Source: Nocardia vulneris
GTDB lineage: Bacteria; Actinomycetota; Actinomycetes; Mycobacteriales; Mycobacteriaceae
Reading direction: 5' to 3'
DNA length: 64,000 nucleotides
Assembly (NCBI RefSeq): GCF_001613425.1
Contig: NZ_BDCI01000040.1
Coordinates: forward strand, 48,390-112,389
Positions 51,124-59,632 of the stretch are shown in pieces. Every line of letters starts with the position of its first letter. Within the stretch, counting starts at the first letter, position 1. The position numbers and the translations under genes were made by a program. Below the pieces are notes generated by a model. The model did no database searches, had not been told where the DNA came from, and saw nothing but the letters and a program-made list of their open reading frames with translations.

Positions 51124-52010
51124 TCGGTACCTCCTTCGCTCATCCAGGTCGGGGCCAACGGCAGTTGGTAAGTGCGCCAGGCTACTTCGGTCAGAATCTG
51201 CACCCGATCGGCCTGGTCGAGCGCGGCCAAGGTCGCCAAGGTGGTCTGCCAGACGGTCCGATACGACGCGGCGGTCAGCGTGAACGGCCAGTCCCCGCCC
51301 ACCATCAACCGCCCCGGCCCGAAGACCTCGAGGGCGTGATCGACATAGGGTTGCCAACGCGCGGCGCTGATTTCGCTGCCGGACACCGTCGCCAGGCCGG
51401 AGATCTTGGCGATCACGTTCGGCGCGGCCGCCGCGTCGGCGAGCAGGTCGGCCCACGGCTGCCGCGCGCCCGTGGCGATCGGCGGCTTACCGAGATGGTC
51501 GAGCACGATCGTCAGCTCCGGATGCTCGCGCGCGATCACCGGGACCTGGGCCAGCAGATCCGGCCGCTCGGCGACCGCGTCGAAGACCGAGCCCGCCTCG
51601 GCCAGCAACGTCAGGCTGTCCGAAACTTCGGGCCGCAGCAGCCATTCCGGATCCGGATCGCGGTGGATCATATGCCGGACGCCGACGAACTCCGGATGCG
51701 CACGCAGCCGGGGCAGTTCGGCGGCCACCACCTCGGGCTCATGCAGCGGCAGCCAGCCGACCACGACGGCCGGGTACGGTGTCGCGGCGGCGGCCGCCAG
51801 CAGCGCGCGGTTCTCGGCCGGCGAATCCGAAGCCTGCACCAGCACCAGCGCACCGATCCCGTGCTCGGCGAACTCCGGCTGTACCTCCGGTAGGGCGTAG
51901 TTGCGGTACAAAACATCGGATGTTTCTGTCAGCCAGTCGTACTCGACGTCGAATTCTCCCCCGTCTACCTGCCAAACATGCATATGGGCGTCTACAGTCA
52001 TCGGAGGCAT
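51120..52010 (-). CDS. Amidohydrolase-family lactonase (COG3618), probable L-fucono-lactonase
   Basis: A 296-residue TIM-barrel metal hydrolase. The start is at 52010, with GAGG about 10 bases upstream; an ATG at 52001 is the alternative. Family marks are VDAHMHVW (HxH), VGVRHMIHRDPDPEWL, IVLDHLGKPPI and LMVGGDWPFTL. COG3618 includes L-fucono-1,5-lactonases and L-rhamnono-lactonases, which open the lactone made by the sugar dehydrogenase. A palindromic operator copy lies within the first 100 bases of the coding region (51911-51925). It heads the two-gene minus-strand operon and lies 32 bases from the divergent GntR start. Confidence 0.87.
   Translation of the reverse strand: MPPMTVDAHMHVWQVDGGEFDVEYDWLTETSDVLYRNYALPEVQPEFAEHGIGALVLVQASDSPAENRALLAAAAATPYPAVVVGWLPLHEPEVVAAELPRLRAHPEFVGVRHMIHRDPDPEWLLRPEVSDSLTLLAEAGSVFDAVAERPDLLAQVPVIAREHPELTIVLDHLGKPPIATGARQPWADLLADAAAAPNVIAKISGLATVSGSEISAARWQPYVDHALEVFGPGRLMVGGDWPFTLTAASYRTVWQTTLATLAALDQADRVQILTEVAWRTYQLPLAPTWMSEGGTE
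51911..51925. promoter_or_regulatory. Operator copy 1 for the fucose-locus GntR regulator
   Basis: AAACATC-G-GATGTTT is a perfect 15-base palindrome. It lies inside the 5' coding region of the lactonase gene and about 120 bases before the start of the divergent GntR gene, so it can control both directions. Its 11-base core ACATCGGATGT recurs at 58683-58693. FadR-type GntR proteins bind palindromes of this type. Confidence 0.7.
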
Positions 52011-52042
52011 ACGTTCACATCCTCGAGGTCGAAGGAAACAGG

Positions 52043-52711
52043 GTGTCGGTCACCGACGATGCGATAGCGAAGATCAAGGCGATGATCATCTCGGGCGATC
52101 TCGAGCCCGGCTCCCGGCTGCCGCGCGAAGCCGACCTCGCCGCCGAGCTCGGGGTCTCGCGCAACTCGCTGCGCGAAGCCGTCCGCGCGCTCTCCCTGGT
52201 GCGCATCCTGGACGTGCGCCAGGGCGACGGCACGTATGTGTCCAGCCTGGAACCCAAGTCGCTGCTGGACGCGATGAGCTTCCTGCTCGAATTCCACCAG
52301 GACGACTCGGTGCTCGACATTCTCGGCGTGCGGCGCATTCTCGAGCCCGCCGCGACCGCCCTTGCGGCACAGTCGATGTCGGAGGACCAGATCGAGCACC
52401 TGCGCACCCTGGTGGTGCCCGAGCACTCCTCGGTCACGGATCTGGTCGCGCTCGATCTCGAGTTCCACGCCGCGATCGCGGCCGCCTCCGGTAACAAGGT
52501 GCTGGCTTCGCTGCTGGAATCGCTGTCCATGCCGACCATGCGGGCCCGGATCTGGCGCGGCATCACCGAGGAGGGCGCGTTCGAGCGCACCGTCGCCGAG
52601 CACCGCGGTATCTGCGACGCGATCGCGGCCCACGACCCCGAACTCGCGCACGCGCGCGCCCTCGCCCACGTGGCGGGCGTGATGGAGTGGTTGCGCCGCG
52701 CCGCGCCCTGA
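52043..52711 (+). CDS. FadR-type GntR regulator of the fucose locus
   Basis: A 222-residue regulator with a GTG start at 52043 and GAAGGA about 7 bases upstream. The N-terminal winged helix is IAKIKAMIISGDLEPGSRLPREADLAAELGVSRNSLREAVRALSLVRILDVRQGDGTYV. The C-terminal FCD effector domain includes VLDILGVRRILEPAATALAAQ, LDLEFHAAIAAASGNKVLASLLESL and VAEHRGICDAIAAHDPELAHAR, with the usual histidines for a metal-assisted ligand site. It sits between the two minus-strand fucose operons and, with the lactonase gene, shares the operator region. An intermediate such as L-fuconate or a lactone is a plausible ligand. Confidence 0.9.
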   Translation: MSVTDDAIAKIKAMIISGDLEPGSRLPREADLAAELGVSRNSLREAVRALSLVRILDVRQGDGTYVSSLEPKSLLDAMSFLLEFHQDDSVLDILGVRRILEPAATALAAQSMSEDQIEHLRTLVVPEHSSVTDLVALDLEFHAAIAAASGNKVLASLLESLSMPTMRARIWRGITEEGAFERTVAEHRGICDAIAAHDPELAHARALAHVAGVMEWLRRAAP

Positions 52712-52721
52712 CGCGATCCCG

Positions 52722-52736
52722 CGCACCCGCGGTGCG
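52722..52736. terminator. Possible hairpin between GntR and aldo/keto reductase genes
   Basis: CGCACC (52722-52727) and GGTGCG (52731-52736) form a perfect 6-bp stem with a 3-base loop in the 65-base gap between convergent stops. There is no T-run. Confidence 0.35.
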
Positions 52737-52776
52737 TGCCAGGGCGGGTGTGCGCGAGCAGCGGGCACGCGCCGGA

Positions 52777-53697
52777 TCATCTGCGCCCCGCCAACTCACC
52801 CCAGAGGGCTTCGGGGACAGGGTGGTTCAGCATCATGACGGTGTCGGCGACCTGGTCCGGGGTGCTCGCGCCGATCACCGTGCGGGTCACCGCCGGGTGC
52901 CTGCGCGGGAACTGCAGTGCCGCCGCGCGCAGCGGCACTTCGTATTCCGCGCACAGCCGCGCCATCGCGCGTGCCCTGCCGATGATCTCACCGTCCGCCG
53001 GGCGATAGTCGAAGGTGGCCCGACGTTCCGGATCGGCCAGAATGCCGCTGTTGAGCACGCCGCCGACCAGCACTCGGATGCCGCGCCGGCCACATTCCGG
53101 CAGCAGTTCGGCTTCGGCGCCACGATCGAGCAGGGTGTAGCGACCGGCGATCAGCACGTGGTCGATCGGAGCCGCGCGGACGAAACGCAGCGCGAGATCG
53201 ACGAAGTTGACGCCGATCCCGATACCGGAGACCAGGCCTTCGTCCCGCATCCGGGCCAATTCGGGTACCGCCGCCGAAATCGCCTCCGGCTGATGATCTT
53301 CCGGATCGTGGAGGAGTAACAAATCGACCCGGTCCAGGCCCAGCCGGGTCAGCGAGTCCTCCAGGGACCTGCGCATCCCCGAGGCCGAATAGTCCCGCCG
53401 CCGCGAGCGTTTCGGGGTGCCGTAGAAGCCCTCCGTGCCGTCGGCGGCGTGCGGATCGTCGTAGAGCAGACGACCGGCCTTGGTGGACACGGCGAATTCC
53501 GCGCGCGGCCGGGTGCGCAGGAATTCGCCGAGGCGTTCTTCGCCGCTGCCTGCGCCGTAATGCGGTGCGGTGTCGAAGGATCGGATGCCCGCGTCCCACG
53601 CCGCGGACAGTGCGGAATGCGCGTCCGCGGGGTCGACCGCCCGGTACAGCCCGGCGTATCCCGCACCGCCGAGCACGATGTCCGCGAGATCAGCCAT
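52777..53697 (-). CDS. Aldo/keto reductase, probable L-fucose (D-threo-aldose) 1-dehydrogenase
   Basis: A 306-residue AKR starting at the ATG at 53697, with AGGAG 5 bases upstream; a GTG at 53703 overlapping the previous stop is the alternative. The catalytic tetrad is visible: FDTAPHYG (Asp, Tyr), VSTKAGRLLY (Lys) and LLLLHDPEDH (His). D-threo-aldose 1-dehydrogenases of this family oxidise L-fucose to its lactone with NAD(P). Context with lactonase, fuconate dehydratase and transporter supports that role. It is the last gene of the transporter operon. Confidence 0.82.
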   Translation of the reverse strand: MADLADIVLGGAGYAGLYRAVDPADAHSALSAAWDAGIRSFDTAPHYGAGSGEERLGEFLRTRPRAEFAVSTKAGRLLYDDPHAADGTEGFYGTPKRSRRRDYSASGMRRSLEDSLTRLGLDRVDLLLLHDPEDHQPEAISAAVPELARMRDEGLVSGIGIGVNFVDLALRFVRAAPIDHVLIAGRYTLLDRGAEAELLPECGRRGIRVLVGGVLNSGILADPERRATFDYRPADGEIIGRARAMARLCAEYEVPLRAAALQFPRRHPAVTRTVIGASTPDQVADTVMMLNHPVPEALWGELAGRR

Positions 53698-53699
53698 GA

Positions 53700-54731
53700 T
53701 CACTCCTGTCGCCGGCCGCTGGCGACCCGGGTGATCACGAGGGCGACGAGGATCAGCGCGCCGTTGATGAACTTCAGCGAATCGGCACTGACCCCGCCGT
53801 AGGACAACAGCTTCTGGATCAACGTCAGGATCAGCACGCCGAAGAACGCGCCGAGTACCGAGCCGCGGCCGCCGTTCAGTGCGACACCGCCGATGACGCA
53901 GGCCGCGAACACCTGGAAGATCATGCCGTCGCCCTGGCTGACCTGCACGCTGGCGAACTGCCCCGAATAGATCAGCCCGCCGATGGCGGCGAGCCCGCCC
54001 GCCACCACCAGCACCGCGATGACGACGTGATCGGTGCGGATACCCGCGGCCCGCGCGGCGGCCTCATTGCCGCCCACCGCGTACAGCGCGCGCCCGGCCG
54101 TCGTATAGGTGAGCACGAGATACCCGGCCAGGAACAAGAGCAGGCACAGCGCCACATCGACCGGGACGCCGAATACCCGCGTGTTCCCGAGCCATTCGAC
54201 CGACGGCGGAATCTTGGTGAGGGTGAAGCCTTCGGTCAGGAAGGTGAGCAGACCGCGCAGCGCGATGAGCATCGCCAAGGTCACGATGAACCCGTTCAAC
54301 CCGAACCGGACGATCAGCACCCCGTTCACCGCGCCCACCGCCAGTCCGACGAGCAGGGCCAGCGGAATGGTCATCCACGGCGAAGTCCAGGTGAAGGCGC
54401 CGACTTTCGCGGTACCCATGGTGGCCCAGATGGCAACGCCGGGCGCCAGTCCGAACGTCGACTCCAGCGACAGGTCCATCCGGCCGACCACCAGCACCAG
54501 CACCTCGGCCAGCACCAGCAGCGCGATACCGCTCATCGTGGTGAGCACATTGGTGAGATTGGCCGGTGAGACGAAGCTGGCGTTGATGAAGTAGCCGACC
54601 ACCAGCACGAGCAGGATGGGCGGCACGAGCAGGAAATCGCGCAGCGCGCCCCAGCGCACGGTGACCGGCGCACCCCGGCGCGCGGTGGCCGTGCGGGTCG
54701 CCGGGTCCTGGCCGGTCGTGGTCGGGGTCAT
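53700..54731 (-). CDS. ABC sugar transporter permease (RbsC-like)
   Basis: A 343-residue integral membrane protein with about eight to ten hydrophobic segments (FLLVPPILLVLVVGYFINASFV, IALLVLAEVLVLVVGRMDLSLEST, AALCLLLFLAGYLVLTYTTAGRALYAVGGNEAAARAAGI). The VGGNEAAARAAGI stretch with its contact to the ATPase, and GRMDLSLES, are hallmarks of ribose-type permeases. The ATG at 54731 shares its A with the ATPase stop (TGATG). It forms the channel of the importer. Confidence 0.9.
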   Translation of the reverse strand: MTPTTTGQDPATRTATARRGAPVTVRWGALRDFLLVPPILLVLVVGYFINASFVSPANLTNVLTTMSGIALLVLAEVLVLVVGRMDLSLESTFGLAPGVAIWATMGTAKVGAFTWTSPWMTIPLALLVGLAVGAVNGVLIVRFGLNGFIVTLAMLIALRGLLTFLTEGFTLTKIPPSVEWLGNTRVFGVPVDVALCLLLFLAGYLVLTYTTAGRALYAVGGNEAAARAAGIRTDHVVIAVLVVAGGLAAIGGLIYSGQFASVQVSQGDGMIFQVFAACVIGGVALNGGRGSVLGAFFGVLILTLIQKLLSYGGVSADSLKFINGALILVALVITRVASGRRQE

Positions 54732-56224
54732 CACAGTCCTTCCATGGCGGCGACGAGTTCCTTGTCGCCCCAGCCTTTCTCGAATTCCCGCACGATCCGG
54801 CCCTGCACCATCACCAGGACCCGATCGCAGTCGCGCAGATCGTCCAGCTCGTCCGAGACCACCAGCACCGCGGTACCCCGGTCGGCGGCGGCCCGCACCA
54901 CGGCGCGCAGGGTCTGCTTCGATCGGACATCGACGCCCGCGGTCGGCGTGATCAGCACCAGCACCGCGGGGTCGGTGGCCAGCGCGCGGGCGAAGACCAC
55001 CTTCTGCTGATTGCCGCCGGACAACTCCGCGACGCTCTGGTCCGGCCCGGACGTCTTGATCCCGAGTGCGTCGATCGCTGTGTCCGCCACCGCGTTCCGG
55101 GTCCGGCGCGACAGCAGCCCGAGGCGGCCCACGCGGCGCGGCACCGTGAGGGTGGCATTGTCCGCGACGCTCATTTCCGGGATCAGCCCTTCCTCGTGCC
55201 GATCCCGCGGCACGAAGCCGATACCGGCGTCCAGGGCCGCCCGTACCCCACCGCGGCGCGGCATCCGCCCGGACACCAGCACGGAACCCGCTGCGGCCTT
55301 GCGCAATCCGACGATCGTCTCCGCGACCTCGATCCGCCCGCTGCTACCGCCGCCCGCCAAGCCGACGATCTCGCGCGCGGACACCTGCAACGTCACCTCG
55401 GTGAACTCCCCTGCACCGCTGAGTCCCTCGACCCGGAGCGTGGGTGTGGCGGCCGTATCGGGGATGCTGCGCGGGGCGGCGGTCTGCAATTCCACCGAAT
55501 CACCGGTCATCGCCGCGATCAGGTCCTGCTTGCCCAGTTCGGCGGCGGGCGCGGTCAGTACGTGTTCGGCGTCCCGGAAAACCGTGATGTCCTGGCAGAT
55601 TTCGTAGGTCTCGTCGAGGTGGTGGGAGATGAACAGGAACGTGACGCCCTGGGCCTGCAGATCTCGGATCCGGTGGAACAGCCGCTTGATCGCCGGTCCG
55701 TCCAGCTGCGCGGTCGGTTCGTCCAGGATGATGAAACGCGCGCCGTACGACAGCGAGCGGGCGATCTCGACCAGTTGGCGGTGCTCGACGGAGAGGTCAC
55801 GGGCGACGGTGTCCACGTCGACGGGCACCGACCAGGTGTCGAGCAACTCCCGGGCGCGGCCACGAAGCTTGCGCCAGTTGATGATCCGTCGGTCCAGACC
55901 CTGCCGGTTGATGAACAGGTTCTCCGCCACCGACAGGTCGGGGATGATCGTCGACTTCTGGTACACGCACGCCACCCGGGCGCGCCACGCGTCCCGGTCG
56001 GCGGGCGCGGGCGCCGGGCGACCGTTGAACCGCACCTCCCCCTCATCAGGAGTTGCGAGCCCGGTCAGGATCGACACCAGCGTCGACTTCCCCGCGCCGT
56101 TGCGGCCGACCAGCGCGTGCGTGCGCCCCGTCGCCACTCGCAAGCCGACCCGGTTCAGCGCGATCACGTTGCGGCCGAAGCGTTTAGAGACCTCGATCGC
56201 CTCCGCGATCGGTTCGCCGCTCAT
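54731..56224 (-). CDS. ABC sugar transporter ATP-binding protein (RbsA-like, two ATPase domains)
   Basis: A 497-residue protein with two nucleotide-binding domains. Domain one has GRNGAGKST (Walker A), LSVEHRQLVEIARSL (signature region) and IILDEPTAQLDG (Walker B). Domain two lacks a classic Walker A (GLAGGGSSGRIEVAETIVGL), as is usual for the ribose-type family, but keeps the signature LSGGNQQKVVFARAL. The start at 56224 overlaps the stop of the binding protein as ATGA. It energises uptake of the sugar presented by the lipoprotein. Confidence 0.9.
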   Translation of the reverse strand: MSGEPIAEAIEVSKRFGRNVIALNRVGLRVATGRTHALVGRNGAGKSTLVSILTGLATPDEGEVRFNGRPAPAPADRDAWRARVACVYQKSTIIPDLSVAENLFINRQGLDRRIINWRKLRGRARELLDTWSVPVDVDTVARDLSVEHRQLVEIARSLSYGARFIILDEPTAQLDGPAIKRLFHRIRDLQAQGVTFLFISHHLDETYEICQDITVFRDAEHVLTAPAAELGKQDLIAAMTGDSVELQTAAPRSIPDTAATPTLRVEGLSGAGEFTEVTLQVSAREIVGLAGGGSSGRIEVAETIVGLRKAAAGSVLVSGRMPRRGGVRAALDAGIGFVPRDRHEEGLIPEMSVADNATLTVPRRVGRLGLLSRRTRNAVADTAIDALGIKTSGPDQSVAELSGGNQQKVVFARALATDPAVLVLITPTAGVDVRSKQTLRAVVRAAADRGTAVLVVSDELDDLRDCDRVLVMVQGRIVREFEKGWGDKELVAAMEGL

Positions 56225-57315
56225 CCGCCGTGTCCCCACAGTCCCGGCGCGGTGGGCGGCACTGTGTCGAGTTCGCCCACCTTGCCCCCGGCGCGAGTGA
56301 CGACCGGCGCGGGCAACTGGTCCTCCAGCGTGCCGCCGACGCCGGTGTCGATGATGGTCGAGCCGTGATCGGTCGGCCCCGGCGTGAACTTTCGGCCGTC
56401 GACCGCGGCCTTCGCGTAGAACGCGGCGTACTGCGCGTAGAGATCGGCGGGCTGGGAGATGGTCGCGTCGATCTCGCCCGCCGTGATGGCGTCCAGCTCG
56501 GCCTTGATCCCGTCGTTCGAGACGATCGTGATATGCCCTGGCGCACCAGCTTTCACCAGTTTCCCGCTGCGCCGCAGCAGCGCCAGCGTCGGCTGCAGGA
56601 AGACGCCGCCCGCCTGCATGTAGATACCGTTGATATCGGGATCGGTCAGCAGTTTGTCCTGCAGACCCGACACCGCGCGATCGCCCTTCCAGTCGGTCGG
56701 GATCTCGATCACCTTGATCCCGGGATAGCGCGTTTTCATGCAGTCGGCGAACGCTTCCGAGCGATCGCGCCCGTTGATCGAACTCAGGTCGCCTTGGAAT
56801 TCGACGACTTTGCCGGTGCCCTTCAGGGTTTCACCCAGATAGATGCACGATTTGGTGCCGTAGGCCCGATTGTCGGCCCGCACCACCATGTACACGCCGC
56901 CGCTGTCGGGCCGGGTATCAACGCTCACTACCGGCACGTTCTTCGCGGCGGCCGCTGCCAGAGCCGGTTTCACCGCGGCGGTGTCCTGCGGCGCCATGAT
57001 GAGCGCCGCGACGTTCTTCGACAGCAGCGTGTCGACGTTGGATTTGAGCCGGTTGGCGTCGTTGTCGGACGAGGTGTTCTCCAGTTTCACCCCGGCCGAC
57101 GCCGCCTTCGGGCCGAGGTAGCCCGCGTAGGCGCTCCAGAAGTCGGAATCCGACCGGGGCTGGTCCGCGCCGACCAGCACGCCGGTGTCCGCGCCGCCGC
57201 CCACGGTGACGGCCGGGCCGGTCTCGGTGCCGACCGATTCCCGCGAGCACGCGGCACCCGCAGCGAGGATCAAGGTAGCGCCCAGCGCGACGCCCACGAG
57301 GCTGGCGGTTTTCAT
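56221..57315 (-). CDS. Sugar-binding lipoprotein of the ABC importer (RbsB-like)
   Basis: A 364-residue lipoprotein (MKTASLVGVALGATLILAAGAAC, lipobox AGAAC). The binding-protein fold is shown by FWSAYAGYLGPKAASAGVKLE, NVDTLLSKNVAALIMAPQDTAAVKPAL, NVPVVSVDTRPD and VSNDGIKAELDAITAGEIDATISQ, as in periplasmic-binding protein family 4 of ribose-type systems. It should capture the substrate outside the membrane. L-fucose or a related deoxysugar is inferred from the catabolic neighbours. It overlaps the dehydratase gene by ATGA. Confidence 0.9.
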   Translation of the reverse strand: MKTASLVGVALGATLILAAGAACSRESVGTETGPAVTVGGGADTGVLVGADQPRSDSDFWSAYAGYLGPKAASAGVKLENTSSDNDANRLKSNVDTLLSKNVAALIMAPQDTAAVKPALAAAAAKNVPVVSVDTRPDSGGVYMVVRADNRAYGTKSCIYLGETLKGTGKVVEFQGDLSSINGRDRSEAFADCMKTRYPGIKVIEIPTDWKGDRAVSGLQDKLLTDPDINGIYMQAGGVFLQPTLALLRRSGKLVKAGAPGHITIVSNDGIKAELDAITAGEIDATISQPADLYAQYAAFYAKAAVDGRKFTPGPTDHGSTIIDTGVGGTLEDQLPAPVVTRAGGKVGELDTVPPTAPGLWGHGG

Positions 57316-58640
57316 GAATTCTCCTGATGATGTGCGGACGGCGTTGCGCGCCAGGCGGCTCCCGCCGGGTATTCGTAATCGCGCAGCGACGCGGGCAGCA
57401 TCTCGGCGCTGAAGCCTGGTTCACGCGGTGCGAGGTAGTGCCCGCCCACCACGCGCACCGGAAATCGGAAGTGCTCGTGCAGGTGGTCGACGAATTCGAT
57501 CGCGCGACCCTCGACGCTCCCGGAGACCGCGACGTAATCGATCATCGCCAGGTGTTGCACCAGCTCGCACAGCCCGACGCCGCCCGCATGCGGCACGACC
57601 GGGATCCCGAACTTGGCCGCCAGCAACAGAATTGCCAGATTCTCGTTCACACCGGCGACCCTGGCCGCGTCGATCTGCACGATGTCGACCGCGCCGGCCT
57701 GGAGCAGTTGCTTGAACAGGATGCGGTTCTGGCCGTGCTCGCCGGTCGAGATCCGCACCGGCGCGACGCGACGGCGGATCTCGGCGTGGCCCAGGATGTC
57801 GTCCGGGCTCGTCGGCTCCTCGACCCAGGCCGGGTCGGCGGGCGCGAGACGGGAGATCCACTCCACCGCGGCGTCGACGTCCCAGCGCTGGTTCGCGTCC
57901 ACCGCCAGACCGATATCCGGCCCGATCGCCGCCCTGGCGATCTGCAACCGGTGCACGTCCTCGTCCACGTCGCGGCCGACCTTGATCTTGATGGTGCGGA
58001 AACCGTCGACCACCGCCTGGCGGGCGAGCCGGGCCAGCTTCTCGTCCGAGTAGCCGAGCCACCCCGGCGAGGTGGTGTACGCCGGATATCCGGTCGCGAG
58101 CAGCCGGTCCATCCGCTGCTGCCGGCCCGGTTCCGCGCGCCGAAGCAGTGCCAGCGCTTCCTCCGGGGTGAGCGCATCGGTGAGATACCGGAAGTCGAGC
58201 AGGTCGACGATCTGCTCCGGCGACATCTCGGCGACCAACTGCCACACCGGTTTTCCGGCCAGCTTCGCCACGAGATCCCATGCGGCGTTGACCACCGCGC
58301 CGACCGCCATGTGCATCACGCCCTTTTCCGGGCCGAGCCAACGCAGTTGGGAATCCGCGGTGAGTGCGCGGGCGAATCCTCCGAGGTCCCCGGCGATCTC
58401 GGCGACCGAGCGGCCGACCACCAGCGCGGTCAGCGATTCGATCGCGACCCGCTGGACGTCGTTGCCGCGGCCGATGGTGAACGCGAAACCGTGCCCCTGC
58501 GGTCCGGCCGGGTCGTCGGTGCGCAACACCACGTAAGCCGCGGAATAGTCGGGGTCCGGGTTCATCGCGTCCGAGCCGTCCAGCTCGCGCGACGTCGGGA
58601 ACCGGACGTCGAAGGTGTCCAGCGCCGTGAGGTGCGCCAT
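57312..58640 (-). CDS. L-fuconate dehydratase (enolase superfamily)
   Basis: A 442-residue enzyme starting at the ATG at 58640, with GAGGAT upstream. It has the family string GYPAYTTSPGWLGYSDEKL. The catalytic residues, counted from this start, are Lys220 (IKIKVG), metal ligands Asp248 (VDANQRW), Glu274 (AWVEEP) and Glu301 (STGEHGQN), and His351 (VPHAGGVG). As I recall the literature, these are the same positions as in the Xanthomonas L-fuconate dehydratase, which also supports the start. It converts L-fuconate to 2-keto-3-deoxy-L-fuconate. It is first in a five-gene operon with the transporter and sugar dehydrogenase. Confidence 0.92.
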   Translation of the reverse strand: MAHLTALDTFDVRFPTSRELDGSDAMNPDPDYSAAYVVLRTDDPAGPQGHGFAFTIGRGNDVQRVAIESLTALVVGRSVAEIAGDLGGFARALTADSQLRWLGPEKGVMHMAVGAVVNAAWDLVAKLAGKPVWQLVAEMSPEQIVDLLDFRYLTDALTPEEALALLRRAEPGRQQRMDRLLATGYPAYTTSPGWLGYSDEKLARLARQAVVDGFRTIKIKVGRDVDEDVHRLQIARAAIGPDIGLAVDANQRWDVDAAVEWISRLAPADPAWVEEPTSPDDILGHAEIRRRVAPVRISTGEHGQNRILFKQLLQAGAVDIVQIDAARVAGVNENLAILLLAAKFGIPVVPHAGGVGLCELVQHLAMIDYVAVSGSVEGRAIEFVDHLHEHFRFPVRVVGGHYLAPREPGFSAEMLPASLRDYEYPAGAAWRATPSAHHQENS

Positions 58641-58682
58641 GGGATGATCCTCGTTCCAGAAAGTGATCTGGGTCACGACTAT

Positions 58683-58693
58683 ACATCGGATGT
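58683..58693. promoter_or_regulatory. Operator copy 2 for the fucose-locus GntR regulator
   Basis: ACATC-G-GATGT is a perfect 11-base palindrome, identical to the core of the 15-base copy at 51911-51925. It lies 43 bases before the dehydratase start, in the divergent space between the transporter operon and the SDR/lactate dehydrogenase operon. A further partial match, AAACATCGGA, stands at 58790-58799 nearer the SDR. Confidence 0.7.
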
Positions 58694-58805
58694 CTGTCGA
58701 TGCAAGGGGGTTCGAGAATTCGTCAATCCTGGTTTATCCGTGGCAATCTGGCGCGTTTCCGCGCGATCGGTGTTATGTTCGCCTGGGGTAAACATCGGAC
58801 CTGTT

Positions 58806-58836
58806 CGAGGCGTGCCATCGCCTCGGAAACGAGGCG
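58806..58836 (+). promoter_or_regulatory. Three-segment alternative hairpin in the SDR leader
   Basis: CGAGGCG (58806-58812), CGCCTCG (58819-58825) and CGAGGCG (58830-58836) can pair as 1:2 with a 6-base loop or 2:3 with a GAAA tetraloop. The two 7-bp helices exclude each other. The element ends 16 bases before the SDR start at 58853, just ahead of the AGGGG ribosome site, where an RNA switch or attenuator could act. No upstream peptide or ligand domain is evident. Confidence 0.45.
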
Positions 58837-58852
58837 AGAGCGAGGGGTCGGT

Positions 58853-59632
58853 ATGTCGTCGCACGACGAATTCGACGGACTGGTGGCCGTGGTCACCGGC
58901 GGTGCGTCCGGAATCGGAAAGGCCATCGCCGACACGCTCGCGGCGGCGGGCGCGCGAGTCGCGGTACTCGATCGGGCCCCCGGTGCCGCTGCGCCGTCCG
59001 GAGGTATCAGCCTGTACTGCGATGTGGTCGACGACGCTTCGGTGCGCGACGCTGTCGCACAGGTGCACGAAACGTTCGGCCGCCTCGACATCGTCGTCAA
59101 CAACGCCGGCATCGGCGCGCAGGGCACAGTCGAGGACAACAGCGACGACGAATGGCGAAACCTGTTCGAGGTCAACGTTTTCGGTGCGGTGCGCGTCTCC
59201 CGCGCGGCGCTCCCCCATCTGCGCCGATCGCCCGCGGCCGCGATCGTGAACACCTGCTCGATCGCCGCGACCACCGGACTGCCCAACCGGGCCGCCTATG
59301 GCGCGAGCAAGGGCGCGATCCTCTCCCTCACCCGCGCCATGGCCGCCGACCACGTCGGCGAGGGCATCCGGGTCAACTGCGTCAACCCCGGCACCGTCGA
59401 CACGCCGTGGGTACAGCGACTTCTCGCGGCCAGTGCGGATCCCGCGGCCGAGCTGACCGCGCTGCGCGCCCGTCAACCGCACGGACGACTGGTCACGGCC
59501 GAGGAGGTAGCCGCCGCCGTCGCCTTCCTGGCCGGGCCCGGGGCCACCTCCATCACCGGGACCATGCTCGAGGTCGACGCCGGCATGCATTCGCTGCGGC
59601 TACGCGCCGCCGCCCAGGCCGCCACGCGATGA
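58853..59632 (+). CDS. SDR, probable 2-keto-3-deoxy-L-fuconate dehydrogenase
   Basis: A 259-residue classical SDR starting at the ATG at 58853, with AGGGG upstream. It has TGGASGIG (15-22), NNAG and the catalytic Ser136, Tyr149 and Lys153 (in AAYGASK). The segment VNPGTVDTPWVQRLL followed by ARQPHGRLVTAEEV resembles 2-keto-3-deoxy-L-fuconate dehydrogenases, which make the 2,4-diketo compound cleaved by the FAH hydrolase. It overlaps the lactate dehydrogenase gene by ATGA. The frame stays open upstream to 58700, but that part covers the operator and hairpin region. Confidence 0.88.
   Translation: MSSHDEFDGLVAVVTGGASGIGKAIADTLAAAGARVAVLDRAPGAAAPSGGISLYCDVVDDASVRDAVAQVHETFGRLDIVVNNAGIGAQGTVEDNSDDEWRNLFEVNVFGAVRVSRAALPHLRRSPAAAIVNTCSIAATTGLPNRAAYGASKGAILSLTRAMAADHVGEGIRVNCVNPGTVDTPWVQRLLAASADPAAELTALRARQPHGRLVTAEEVAAAVAFLAGPGATSITGTMLEVDAGMHSLRLRAAAQAATR

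Noticed and set aside
58700..58852. Upstream extension of the SDR gene to 58700
   Set aside because: It would put operator-like sequence and the hairpin inside coding sequence and adds no SDR-like residues; AGGGG marks 58853.
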